A stretch of 64,000 nt of DNA from Petasospora fabianii (Eukaryota > Ascomycota > Saccharomycetes > Phaffomycetales > Wickerhamomycetaceae). Made by a program: the position numbers and the translations under genes. The stretch lies in the NCBI GenBank assembly GCA_022641835.1, contig CP048717.1:310001-374000 (forward strand), given 5' to 3'. Under the pieces are notes generated by a model. The model did no database searches and was not told where the DNA came from. It saw only the letters and a program-made list of their open reading frames with translations. Shown here piece by piece: positions 9,312 through 18,806 of the stretch (position 1 is its first letter; the number at the start of each line of letters is the position of its first letter).

Positions 9312-9798
9312 GTCTTAGATTATAAAAATAAAGTGTATAGAAGCAATACAATAACAGTCAAACAGATCATGTAGAGCTTAATGCCTTAATTGAAATGAAA
9401 GACGGCATGTCAACCTAAATGATTCACACATATCGTCGCCAAGATTGTGGCACATGATGCGAAGGGGCCGTTGCTGAGGGCGTAAGAGGCATTCGACAGC
9501 ACGGATGCTTAGTATATCCCATAACCAGCCATGAATCAACCAATCAATGTATAACAGTCAACACTCAGTCGTTCATGTGTATTCGTGAGAGTTAGATCAA
9601 AGTGCTCCCCGTTGCGGGCACGTCGGCCCCGCGCACTGGATGAGCAACGACAGTTCCCCGTCCATCCATCCAGTGTTCAGACCAAAAAAGAAACAGTTGG
9701 GCGGTGTGGCTCCTAAGCATCCGTCACCAAGATCCATCACGATTTAGGGCAAGTCATTCCCTTCACTAGAAGATCCATCAACCGATTGTTCTGGAGCA
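9312..9798. other. Intergenic region GRE2-PCD1
   Basis: 487 bp containing the GRE2 3' end and the PCD1 promoter. A short GC-rich segment (about 9605-9640) stands out from the AT-rich surroundings. No RNA gene or regulatory site was recognised with confidence. Confidence 0.5.
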
Positions 9799-10743
9799 AT
9801 GTCTTTCACAGTCCCACAGCTCATTTCTAACATCAAGAGCTACGCGTGTCCCCACGTCTATCCTCTCCGCGTTGTGTGGCCACCGGCACGTCGGTCAGCG
9901 GTGTGCATCGTGCTCTTTGTGGGAAAATACGGTGAACTTCGAGTGCTTCTTACCAAGAGATCGAGGCAGCTCAACAACTTCTCTGGTCATGTATCCCTTC
10001 CTGGTGGCAAGTCCGACAATGACCAGGAGACGGATTGGGAAGTTGCCAGAAGGGAGTCAAAGGAGGAGATTGGGCTACCATATGATGAAGAGTTGACGAA
10101 GCAGGGTCTTACAGTGGAAAAGCTTAACACTATGCCCTTCTATCTCTCGAGAACTTTCCTCAGTGTACGTCCAGTGGTGTGTTTCCTCCACAGACAGGAT
10201 GATCGGTTCGGTGTAATCAAAGACATCAAGTTCCTTCTCAATCCCGGGGAAACGGCATCAATTTTTTCTATTCCGTTGTTGGATCTGATTGATCAGAATG
10301 CAAAGAAGGAATACCTGAAGAAGACCATCAGTCATTATAAGTGGGGGCGTCTTAGATGGCCGATCAAGCATTTCTTCTATCCAACTAAGAATGTGAATGA
10401 GGTTCCATGGCTCGACGATGTGCTCGATCTGAGCTCAGATGAAGAGTTCGATTTTGCTGATGGGCTGAATGTGGAGAATACACGCACAGAAATCAAGGAC
10501 CTTTGGGGACTTACTGCACAAATCCTGTTTGACTTGGCAAATATCGCTGTGGGGAACCCCTCGAGGAACTACATCGGTAATGAGAACCTGATTTACGGGC
10601 TGACAGAATTCGGTGGGCAAATGGGGCAAAGGGCAAGATCAGATTGGGAGTCTGCAATGATTGCAAATAAGAGGGGTGTGTACTACGATGATGTCTTGCC
10701 CCAACATATATTTAAGAGCATCGTGGATGAGTTCAAGTTGTGA
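9799..10743 (+). CDS. PCD1: Nudix CoA/NUDT7-type pyrophosphatase
   Basis: 314 aa. LLTKRSRQL followed by FSGHVSLPGGK matches the signature of the CoA-pyrophosphatase (UPF0035) subgroup. The nudix box continues with ARRESKEEIGLP; its REx3EE core supplies the metal-binding glutamates. S. cerevisiae Pcd1 (340 aa) is peroxisomal and cleaves CoA, oxidised CoA and 8-oxo-dGTP. The C-terminus here is EFKL, not a canonical PTS1, and no clear PTS2 is visible at the N-terminus, so peroxisomal targeting cannot be confirmed from sequence. It precedes SEC7 and STM1 in the same orientation; in S. cerevisiae PCD1 and STM1 are immediate neighbours. Confidence 0.9.
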   Translation: MSFTVPQLISNIKSYACPHVYPLRVVWPPARRSAVCIVLFVGKYGELRVLLTKRSRQLNNFSGHVSLPGGKSDNDQETDWEVARRESKEEIGLPYDEELTKQGLTVEKLNTMPFYLSRTFLSVRPVVCFLHRQDDRFGVIKDIKFLLNPGETASIFSIPLLDLIDQNAKKEYLKKTISHYKWGRLRWPIKHFFYPTKNVNEVPWLDDVLDLSSDEEFDFADGLNVENTRTEIKDLWGLTAQILFDLANIAVGNPSRNYIGNENLIYGLTEFGGQMGQRARSDWESAMIANKRGVYYDDVLPQHIFKSIVDEFKL

Positions 10744-11265
10744 TCTATCTCGGTGTTGTCAGATAGTAGGAACTAAGCATTGTCAGGGAGCTAAAGCTCA
10801 ATGCCTTGAGCCTGATACATTATTTATTTCGCAGTGATGCATGCAAATCATACATTAGATATCAGCTTCACATGGTTGTAGTCAAGAGCTATGAGCTGTA
10901 TAGAGGGGTCTTTGCTTCGAACCTTAGACGGTAAGGGCACATCTCATATAGTGAGCTAGCGGAGCTCTTCTGGAGTGTGATTCCAGAGGGCCTAGAGCCC
11001 GAAAATACAGAAGAGGAGCTTGATGAGGCTATAATCCACTCTCAGAAAGCAATATTCAATGTTTACAAGCTCAAGCCTTCCGCGCCAGCCTCTCCGCGAA
11101 ACTACGCCCGATAGGAATTCGATTTCCATCAACACGCCAAAGTCAAAGGAGTACACAGCCACCAGCCCCTATCAGGTATCACCTATCCATCGCTCCATTT
11201 GGCCTAACACTCTCCCACATTCATAACCCGCAGACACTTGGACACGCAAACGCTTGATAGCCGCC
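10744..11265. other. Intergenic region PCD1-SEC7
   Basis: 522 bp. It holds a coding-like small frame with one in-frame stop (10872-11114, listed separately). The remaining 150 bp or so before SEC7 is CT/CA-rich leader sequence. Confidence 0.55.
10872..11114 (+). pseudogene. Small coding-like frame (80 codons) with an in-frame TAA
   Basis: From ATG 10872 one frame stays coding-like to TAG 11112-11114, interrupted only by a TAA at 10932-10934 (codon 21). The first part reads MVVVKSYELYRGVFASNLRR and includes an ELYRG segment reminiscent of LYR-motif proteins. The second part has an acidic amphipathic stretch, SELAELFWSVIPEG then EEELDEAI, and a basic Pro-rich end. The protein-like texture on both sides of the stop in the same frame is hard to explain by chance. 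No intron with the genome's usual branch site can remove the TAA. It could be a recently broken gene, a stop read through, a sequencing error, or two unrelated frames. I do not recognise the family. Confidence 0.3.
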
Positions 11266-14200
11266 ATGTCTGACGAGTCGCTACGAGATCAGAGCGCTGT
11301 GCAACAGGACACCACACCCACAACCGCGGACTCCTCGACCGAGGGTCCCGCCGAGACTCAAGATCTCGCCATTGAGGCTCCCTCTGACTCCCCTGCTGAA
11401 CAGACCGAGGTAGTTACCACTGAGATCACCGAGGATGCCGAGGAACAAACCACTAAGCTAGAAGAGACCGATAAAGCTGAGCCCGCTGTCGAGCCACCTC
11501 AGGAATCCGCCAAGGAGGAGAAGCAGGAAGAGAAGGAAGAGGAACAGACCCCAGTCCAACCACCAGAAGATCAACAGGAAGACTTCACCGAAGCTGGCGA
11601 TGATCAATCTGCCCCACTGCCGAAAATTGTCACTGATCTTCACAATGACACCAGAGGCTCTCGTGCCCTGTCGATTGCATCGACCACTTCCGTCGGATCG
11701 CGTAACTCTGTCACAATTGAGACCGTCAAGTCCACGATCATACGTATCAGTGAGCAGAAAGAGGTGAAGAAGAACCCGTTGCTGGCTGCATCCACCAAGA
11801 AGTCTATTGATAGACTTTCTACCGGCTTTGATACCGCTCAAGTCTTCGATACTTTAAGGCTTTCTATCGAATCCCAGATCTCTGAGGTGGTCATTCTCGC
11901 GTTGGACTGCATCACTAAGATTTTTACCTACAACCTGTTTGAGCCAATCCAAGTTGCCCCATCCAAGACCAACACTGCCTTGACCGATGACCCAGATGCC
12001 CCAGCTGGCTCGAATCTGGTTACCCCTCCACCAAGAGTCAACTTAATCGATGCCGCTATTGATACAATCGCCAATGCTTTCCAAGGCGAAGGGACAGATC
12101 AGAAGATCGAGGTTCAAGTCGTTAGAGCTCTTATGACTGGTGTACTGAACGAGACTCTGCCGGCTCATGGTTCCACTTTGCTAAAGGCTGTCAGACAGAT
12201 CTACAACATATTCATTCTTTCAGTCAACTCAGCGAATCAAAGTATTGCTCAGGCTTCCTTGACACAGGTTGTTAATGTTGTCTTTGATAAGGTTGAAAAA
12301 ATCCCAAATCTCAAAGAAGCAGCATCTAAAAGCGATGCTGCAAGTGTCAACGACCCTACTGACTCATCCACCAAGGAGTCACTACCAGGTACACCAGCTG
12401 TCGAGGGTGAAGAACCACTAAAGTTGGAGAACTTGAAGTCTTTGAACGATGAAGAGGAACGTCTTGTTGATCAGAGTAACGACGATGGCGATGAAAACGA
12501 CCTCATTGTGAAGGACGCTTTCCTGCTCTTCAGGGCCATGTGTAAGCTCTCTGTGAAGACTTTGGACAACGACTCAATTGATATGAGGTCACATGCTGTT
12601 CGTTCTAAGTTGATCTCCTTGCACATCATTCACTCTATTATCAAAGAGCATATTGACGTTTTCTTGTCCAACGACATTGCCATTCATTCTCCGACCTCTA
12701 AGGAAGCCACCGTCTTCGTCGATGCTGTGAGACAGTACCTGTGTCTCAGTATTTCCAGAAATGCTGCATCTGCCATCTCTCCAGTGTTTGAGACAACGCT
12801 CGAGGTCTTCTGGTTGATCATCTCCAATCTGAGATATCAGTTCAAGAGGGAAATCCCAGTGTTTCTCTGGGAAATTTATTTCCCAATTGCTGAGTTGAAG
12901 ACATCTACGGCTCACCAAAAGAGATACTTCCTTGTTGTTGTCCAAAGAATTTGCAATGATCCAAGAACCTTGATTGAGTTCTACTTGAACTACGACTGTG
13001 ACTCGTCCCAGCCAAACATCACAGAAAAAGTCACAAACTACTTGACCAAACTTGCTCTGACAAGGGTGGAGATCACACCGAAGCAGAAGGCTGAGTACAG
13101 GGAGGCTTCTCGCAAGCCGATCTCCACATACAATCTGTCGCAGCTTCCAATGCTTTCCATCAACAAGTTAAACTCACAGGCTGCTCTTGCAGATGCCGCT
13201 CTTCCATACCCAGTTGAGTACGCCCTCAAAGTGACCTCATTGAAGTGTATTGTTGGTATCCTTAGATCCCTCAACTCATGGGCCCAGAAGGGAATGACTC
13301 CAAACACAAGAGCCTCTTCAATAATGGAGAGAAAGAGATCTAGCACAAATACTAGTGCTCCAATCTCGCCAGCTGTGCTGGCTATGGATGAGGTTGACGA
13401 TCCACAGGAATTCGAGAGCTTGAAACAAAGAAAGACGTTGTTGCAGGAGGGTATCCGAAAGTTCAACTTCAAGGCGAAGAAGGGTATCACCTACTTGATC
13501 CAGAACCACTTCATTGAGTCCAACAAGCCAACTGACATTGCTAAGTTTTTGCTTGATCAACCAGGTTTGGACAAAGCTGTAATTGGTGAATACTTAGGTG
13601 AGGGTGATGACGACAACATTGCCATCATGCACGCTTTCGTTGACCTTATGGACTTCACCGGCCTGTCATTCACTGAGGCAATGAGACGCTTCCTTCAGTC
13701 CTTCAGACTCCCGGGTGAGGCTCAGAAGATTGATCGTTACATGCTGAAGTTTGCTGAGAGATACTTAGACGGTAACCCAGGCGTGTTTGCTAATGCTGAC
13801 ACCGCTTACGTTCTCTCTTACTCAGTCATCATGTTGAACACAGATCAGCACTCCAAGAATGTCAAGAACAAGATGACCTTGGACGACTTCCTCAAGAACA
13901 ACCGTGGTATTGATGACGGTAAGGATATTCCAGCTGAGTACTTGACCTCAATCTTTAACGAGATCCAGAATAATGAGATCAAGCTTCAGTCAGAGCAGCA
14001 TGCTGCACTCTTGGCTGGTGACCTTGCTCCACCTACACAACAAGGATTCGGTCTCTTCAGTGGTAGAGATATCAACAGGGAAGCATACAACAAGGCTTCC
14101 AAGGAGATTTCCAGTAAGACTGAGAAGCTGTTCAAGAGCCTGGGAAGAAACAGAGGCTCAGCTACTGTCTTTTACTCGGCCTCTCACATTGAACATGTAA

Positions 14201-16758
14201 AGTCTATCTTTGACAACTTGTGGATGTCGTTCTTGGCTTGTTTGACCACTCTTTTCAGAGATGAGAACGAAGCTGAGATTGATGAGGCTTGCTTGGAGGG
14301 TATGAGGTTGGCTATCAGCATCTCGGCCATCTTTGACCTTGACTACAACAAGGCCACATTCATCGGTGCTTTGGTAACGTTCTGCAACCTGATGAATGTC
14401 AGTGAGTTGAAGGATAAAAACATTGACGCTGTGCTATTGCTCTTCAAGTGTGGTGAAATCCATGGTAACCAGCTCAAATCATCATGGCAGGACGTCTTAA
14501 CCATAGTTTCTCAGGTTGAAAGATTACAGCTCATCTCCAAGGGTATCCAGGCCGATGTTGTTCCAGACGTTGCTAATGCAAAGATGCACAGAACATCTAT
14601 GGACTCTACTAGAAGTCATCAGACTACGACTGGCTTCTTTGGGTTTGGTAAGAAGACTACCTTGACTGAACAGGCTCAGATTGCCCACCACAACCAGCAC
14701 TTGGACCCACACATTGGCCAGAGACTGACATCTTCAGAGGTGTCCGTTGCTATCGACAAGATCTTCACCCAGAGTTCTCAGTTGAATGGTACCGCTATCG
14801 TCGAGTTCATTAAGGCATTGACTGAGGTTGCATTCGAGGAGATTGAGTCTTCAAGTGACAGTACTACTCCAAGAACGTTCTCTTTGCAAAAGGTGATTGA
14901 TGTTTGTCATTACAACATGGGCAGAATCAGAGTTGAGTACACCAACATATGGAATGTCATCTCTGAGTTTTTCCAGAAGATCACCAACAAGGACTACAAC
15001 CTATCTGTTCTCTTTTTCGCTCTTGACTCTTTGAGACAGTTGTCCATGCGCTTCATGGATATCGAGGAACTGGCTGGTTTCAAGTTCCAGTTGGATTTCT
15101 TGAAGCCATTTGAGTATATCTTGAAACACGCTAAGGACGTTCAAGTCACTGAGATGGTGTTAAACTGCTTAAACAACCTTATCATGCTGAAGGGTCCAAA
15201 GATCAAGTCCGGCTGGAAGACCATCTTCTCTGCTTTGGAATACACTGCTACAGACAACAATGAGCAGGTTGCTTGGAAAACCTACGAGATTGTCGACTCC
15301 ACCTACAAGGAACACCATGAATCGATCTTGATGCAGGATGAGGCATTCACTGAGATGATCAGCGTGTTGAGAGAGCTTGCCAAGAACAGCAAGTTCCAAA
15401 AGATCAGCTTACAGAGTTTGCACAAGACTAAGCAAATATTTGTCAAGATTGCTGAGGTGACACTTAGTGCTAAGGAGGATGACCCACTACTCAAGCATCA
15501 CAAGGATGTCTTCAAAGATCTTTGGTACCCAGGTTTGTCTTGCTTCAACGAAGTCATTATGACGGGTGATGATTTGGAGGTGAGATCGAGAGCACTGAAC
15601 TACATGTTCGATGTCCTTGTTCAGTTTGGTGGCAGATTTGATCATGCCTTCTGGGATCAGGTGTGTGTGAACTTGCTGTTCCCTATATTTAGTGTGCTGT
15701 CTAAGCACTGGGAGGTCAACCAGTTCACAAGTCATGATGATCTCTCTGTTTGGTTGTCGACTACTTTGATCCAGGCGCTGAGAAACATGATTGCCCTCTT
15801 CACTCACTACTTTGATGCTTTAAGCAGAATGATGGATGGCTACCTGGATCTTTTGATTTCTTGTATCTGCCAGGAAAACGATACGATTGCCCGTATCGGA
15901 AGATCTTGTTTCCAGCAGCTTATTACGCAGAACATGCAGAAGTTTGAGCAGGCACACTGGGACAAAATTACAGGTGCATTCGAGAAGCTGTTTGATTTGA
16001 CCACTGCTAAAGAGTTGTTTGAAGCTGACCCATTGAAGAAGGTTAACGGTGAGGTCAATGGCTCCAGAGAAAATGGTGAAAATGGTAACGGTCACGTCAG
16101 CCCTCTCGTAAGAACCAAGAGCACCGAGGAGTTGCGTGCTAAGGCCAAGTCCAAAAACGCTATAGTGGTCAAGTGTGTTTTGCAATTGTTGATGATTGAG
16201 ACCTTGAGTGAATTGTTCGAGGATGAAGAGTTCTATCAGTTGATCCCATACGAAAATTTGACAAGGCTCTCTGGCCTCCTTGAAAAATCGTTCAGATTTG
16301 CAAGAAAGTTCAACGATGACTACAATCTGAGAGTCCGCCTTTGGGAATCTGGTGTAATTGACAAGTTGCCATCTTTGCTCAAGCAGGAGTCATCGTCATC
16401 TGCTGTGTTCATCAATGCTACTTTCAAGCTCTACAGAGACAACGACAAAATAACGCAGAAGCAGAAGGATACCATCAGTGCAAGCTTGATCCCAATGTGT
16501 GTCTCCATTGTGGAAAGATATGTGAGCTTGGATGACAATACACAGTTGAAGAACATTTCTACGTGGAGGCCAGTGGTGGTTGAGATTCTTCAGGGTTACT
16601 GTGAGTTGGAGGAAAAGGACTTCAACAAGAACTGTCCACACGTGTACGATCTTGTGTTGGACATCTTGGACAAGAGTGTTCCTTCTGAGTTAAGAACTGC
16701 TATCAAGGCATTCTTTGCTCGTGTTGGAGACGTGTACATTAAGGAGGAGAAAAACTGA
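11266..16758 (+). CDS. SEC7: Arf guanine nucleotide exchange factor Sec7 (BIG type)
   Basis: 1830 aa from ATG 11266 (an in-frame TTG lies four codons upstream). The first 130 residues are acidic and low-complexity (Glu/Gln/Pro rich). An N-terminal DCB/HUS region follows, then the Sec7 catalytic domain at about residues 715-905. That domain contains FRLPGEAQKID with the catalytic glutamic finger near residue 818 and MLNTDQHS nearby. Long C-terminal HDS repeats include the FNEVIMTG and LDVLV-type helices of BIG/Sec7 proteins. The protein activates Arf1 at the trans-Golgi and is essential in S. cerevisiae (2009 aa there; this version has a shorter N-terminus). A run of Asn/Gly/Glu codons near residue 1600 is a disordered linker. 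It lies between PCD1 and STM1. Confidence 0.97.
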   Translation: MSDESLRDQSAVQQDTTPTTADSSTEGPAETQDLAIEAPSDSPAEQTEVVTTEITEDAEEQTTKLEETDKAEPAVEPPQESAKEEKQEEKEEEQTPVQPPEDQQEDFTEAGDDQSAPLPKIVTDLHNDTRGSRALSIASTTSVGSRNSVTIETVKSTIIRISEQKEVKKNPLLAASTKKSIDRLSTGFDTAQVFDTLRLSIESQISEVVILALDCITKIFTYNLFEPIQVAPSKTNTALTDDPDAPAGSNLVTPPPRVNLIDAAIDTIANAFQGEGTDQKIEVQVVRALMTGVLNETLPAHGSTLLKAVRQIYNIFILSVNSANQSIAQASLTQVVNVVFDKVEKIPNLKEAASKSDAASVNDPTDSSTKESLPGTPAVEGEEPLKLENLKSLNDEEERLVDQSNDDGDENDLIVKDAFLLFRAMCKLSVKTLDNDSIDMRSHAVRSKLISLHIIHSIIKEHIDVFLSNDIAIHSPTSKEATVFVDAVRQYLCLSISRNAASAISPVFETTLEVFWLIISNLRYQFKREIPVFLWEIYFPIAELKTSTAHQKRYFLVVVQRICNDPRTLIEFYLNYDCDSSQPNITEKVTNYLTKLALTRVEITPKQKAEYREASRKPISTYNLSQLPMLSINKLNSQAALADAALPYPVEYALKVTSLKCIVGILRSLNSWAQKGMTPNTRASSIMERKRSSTNTSAPISPAVLAMDEVDDPQEFESLKQRKTLLQEGIRKFNFKAKKGITYLIQNHFIESNKPTDIAKFLLDQPGLDKAVIGEYLGEGDDDNIAIMHAFVDLMDFTGLSFTEAMRRFLQSFRLPGEAQKIDRYMLKFAERYLDGNPGVFANADTAYVLSYSVIMLNTDQHSKNVKNKMTLDDFLKNNRGIDDGKDIPAEYLTSIFNEIQNNEIKLQSEQHAALLAGDLAPPTQQGFGLFSGRDINREAYNKASKEISSKTEKLFKSLGRNRGSATVFYSASHIEHVKSIFDNLWMSFLACLTTLFRDENEAEIDEACLEGMRLAISISAIFDLDYNKATFIGALVTFCNLMNVSELKDKNIDAVLLLFKCGEIHGNQLKSSWQDVLTIVSQVERLQLISKGIQADVVPDVANAKMHRTSMDSTRSHQTTTGFFGFGKKTTLTEQAQIAHHNQHLDPHIGQRLTSSEVSVAIDKIFTQSSQLNGTAIVEFIKALTEVAFEEIESSSDSTTPRTFSLQKVIDVCHYNMGRIRVEYTNIWNVISEFFQKITNKDYNLSVLFFALDSLRQLSMRFMDIEELAGFKFQLDFLKPFEYILKHAKDVQVTEMVLNCLNNLIMLKGPKIKSGWKTIFSALEYTATDNNEQVAWKTYEIVDSTYKEHHESILMQDEAFTEMISVLRELAKNSKFQKISLQSLHKTKQIFVKIAEVTLSAKEDDPLLKHHKDVFKDLWYPGLSCFNEVIMTGDDLEVRSRALNYMFDVLVQFGGRFDHAFWDQVCVNLLFPIFSVLSKHWEVNQFTSHDDLSVWLSTTLIQALRNMIALFTHYFDALSRMMDGYLDLLISCICQENDTIARIGRSCFQQLITQNMQKFEQAHWDKITGAFEKLFDLTTAKELFEADPLKKVNGEVNGSRENGENGNGHVSPLVRTKSTEELRAKAKSKNAIVVKCVLQLLMIETLSELFEDEEFYQLIPYENLTRLSGLLEKSFRFARKFNDDYNLRVRLWESGVIDKLPSLLKQESSSSAVFINATFKLYRDNDKITQKQKDTISASLIPMCVSIVERYVSLDDNTQLKNISTWRPVVVEILQGYCELEEKDFNKNCPHVYDLVLDILDKSVPSELRTAIKAFFARVGDVYIKEEKN

Positions 16759-16789
16759 GTTGAAGTTGAAGCTGCTAGGTGAATGAGGA

Positions 16790-16828
16790 GAGCAATGAAT
16801 GCAACGAAGAGCGAATATTTCGTTGCTC
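16790..16828 (+). other. Competing hairpins just downstream of the SEC7 stop
   Basis: TTCGTTGC at 16819-16826 can pair perfectly with GCAACGAA at 16801-16808 (8 bp, 10-nt loop). The overlapping TTCGTTGCTC (16819-16828) can instead pair with GAGCAATGAA at 16790-16799 (10 bp with one G-U). The two structures exclude each other. The region is 32-70 nt after the SEC7 stop and so is expected to lie in its 3' UTR. Confidence 0.5.
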
Positions 16829-17082
16829 CATAGTACAGAATTAATGCGATCTGTTTATATTATTGAATTTCCAATGTCTTTGCAAGGTTATCTAACCCAG
16901 AGCCGTAGCTAAGGTATAAATTCATTTAGCGCAAGCCGGTATGAACAGTCCGTCACATTCTGAGTTCTTGAGATGGGGTTCAATCATCTCCGCACTTGCC
17001 TGGGGTGATGGTGCGGATCGGTTTGAAAGTTACGCTGGCTCAAGATCTTAAACTAGCGTAGCGTGCTGAGATATTCCGCGGA

Positions 17083-17092
17083 TGAAAAATTT
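17083..17092 (+). promoter_or_regulatory. STM1: RRPE-like element TGAAAAATTT
   Basis: Matches the ribosomal RNA processing element core, about 90 bp upstream of the STM1 start, in a promoter that would be co-regulated with ribosome genes. A single short motif. Confidence 0.45.
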
Positions 17093-17182
17093 GACCACTT
17101 TCTCGACGACGCTGAAAAAAAGGCGCTACAATCGACGCCTACATACGTTCAGGTTTTTAAAAGAACTCAACACACCGTTAAG

Positions 17183-18309
17183 ATGAGCGTGAGTACCTAA
17201 TGGTTTTTGATGGAGCGAGGTTGATTTGAGGTTGGGGAGTTCGATTGTACTCTTTTGTAGAGTTTACGCCTCTGTTTTTACTCATTTGGGTAAAGGTCAA
17301 GAAACTCATCATGTTCTCATGGAACACACTCTTGTGACCGAAATGATGGGAAACACATTGTTGCTATGCATGTTCATTGAGGAATATCTCTTACCTCCTG
17401 TCAAGTGCGCGCATGAAAGGCTCAATCATGGAGCCAGTATCATGAACTGTTGCCCTCCCTGGGATACTCCGAACCTCTTGAGCTCTGTTCAAATCTCTGG
17501 AGACAGACAACTAACAACCTTTTCAGAACCTTTTCGAGCTTCTCGGCAACGACGTCGAGGACGTCAACGATATCTCTCTTCCAAGAGAGATCGTTAAGAA
17601 GAACACTTCTTCTAAGAAGACTGACACTCCACCACCATCTGCTAACCCAGCTCGTGCCAACAAGAACCGTCCACAGCCAACCGGTAACGAGGCTGCTATT
17701 AAGAACAAGGACACTGGTAGATCTGCCAACAAGGCCAAGGATGTCCAGGAGAGACCAGCTAAGTCTGGTAAGCCATCCAAGGACAGACGTTCCAGATCTG
17801 GTAAGACTGACTCCGAGAAGAAGTTCAAGCAGGCCGGCTGGACCGCTGACGCCAAGTCTGAGCTCAAGAACGAGGAGGAGGCTGCCGAGGATGTCGCTGA
17901 GGAGATCGCTGAGGACTCCGAGCCAAAGGTTGCCAAGAAGTCCCTTGAGGAGTACTTGAAGGAGAAGGAGGCCGCTGCTGCCGCCGCTAACTCCCAGCGT
18001 GAGGGTAGAAAGGTCGAGGCTGTCAACGAGGAGGACATCATCGTCAAGGAGCAGGAGGTTTTCGTCCCTGCCTCTAAGGAGAAGAAGGTTAAGTCTAAGG
18101 CTTTGAAGACCAAGAACTTCTTGGACTTCGACGCCACTTTCTCTGACGACTTGCCAAAGGCTTCCCCAAGAACCTCTGCCCCAAGAGGTCGTGGTCAGGG
18201 TCCAAAGCGTGGTTCTTCTGCTCCAAGAGGTGCCCGTGGTGCCGCTAAGGCTGGCCCAAAGAAGTCTGCTCCACAGTTGACTGAGGAGAACTTCCCATCT
18301 TTGGCCTAA
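17183..18309 (+). CDS. STM1: Ribosome-associated protein Stm1 (SERBP1-like), spliced
   Basis: Exon 1 is 17183-17188 (ATG AGC) and exon 2 is 17527-18309, giving 262 aa. The spliced N-terminus MSNLFELLGNDVEDVNDI aligns with S. cerevisiae Stm1 (MSNPFDLLGNDVEDADVV, 273 aa). Downstream, REIVKKNTSSKKTDTPPPSA, KNRPQPTGNEAAI, RSGKTDSEKK and the ending LPSLA-like FPSLA also match. Stm1 binds the mRNA channel of vacant 80S ribosomes, preserving them during starvation under TORC1 control. The protein is Lys/Glu rich and mostly disordered, with a C-terminal RG-rich patch (PRGRGQG, PRGARG). Codon use is extremely biased, typical of a highly expressed gene. Without the intron no proper start exists, which supports the model. 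S. cerevisiae STM1 has no intron. Confidence 0.95.
17189..17526 (+). other. STM1: Spliceosomal intron of STM1 (338 nt)
   Basis: 5' site GTGAGT, branch AACTAAC at 17509-17515, acceptor TTTTCAG ending 17526, 11 nt after the branch site. Five to six times longer than the other introns in the window. A 123-codon frame overlapping it and exon 2 looks accidental. I searched it by eye for snoRNA C/D boxes and found nothing convincing. Confidence 0.9.
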
Positions 18310-18806
18310 ATCGTGATGAGCTCACGTCTCAGGGAGTCCGCTTCATTAGCATGCACATGATAACAATATGACTATATGTTGTCGACGAGTCTACTCGGCG
18401 GGCATTGTGGCGAGATGTCATGATTTTTTAACTCTCCCCACCTTGCCTGCTTTCCCTTCTTCTCCACCAGGGAAGTAAAACACATGCTCTTCTTTTTATA
18501 ATAAAAAACTCGTTAGGTAAAACCAGAATCTTGTAGTTCTTGCTTCTCCATGTCTTGACTGATATGATATCCTTTGTTCTTTGTGTCTTGTGACACAAAA
18601 AGTGGTGTTAGGATGTGCGGTAAGGGCACATCTCCAACCCATAAAAAAATTCAGCCATACAGAGCGCAGGTGCGCCACAGGAATGACACCTTTTTTGATC
18701 AAGTCGAGCGCTTTTGCGTGTCTGATTCTTCTTTTACACAATCTACCTTTTTCCCACACCTACAGTATCCATATATCTACTTAAGGTGACTCATACATCC
18801 ACTACA
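18310..18806. other. Intergenic region STM1 to F-box gene
   Basis: 497 bp with the STM1 3' flank and the F-box gene promoter. It contains a perfect hairpin (18580-18599) and a 17-bp word shared with the PCD1-SEC7 gap (18618-18634). The frames here are unconvincing. Confidence 0.5.
18580..18599. repeat. Perfect inverted repeat TTTGTGTC-ttgt-GACACAAA
   Basis: 8-bp arms with a 4-base spacer, about 210 bp upstream of the F-box gene and 270 bp downstream of STM1. Could be a dyad binding site or a short RNA hairpin. Confidence 0.5.

Larger units (their letters stand above)
16759..17182. other. Intergenic region SEC7-STM1
   Basis: 424 bp with the SEC7 3' flank, including competing hairpins at 16790-16828, and the STM1 promoter with an RRPE-like word at 17083-17092. 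Confidence 0.55.

Noticed and set aside
10915-10930. TTCGAACC near 10918 as a tRNA T-arm
   Set aside because: No T-stem pairing and no A box upstream on either strand.
10891-10950. Intron (GT...AG, about 58 nt) that would remove the TAA of the 10872-11114 frame
   Set aside because: No [TA]ACTAAC-like branch site, unlike all six clear introns.
17226-17597. 123-codon frame across the STM1 intron
   Set aside because: It overlaps the well-supported STM1 acceptor and exon 2 in another frame.
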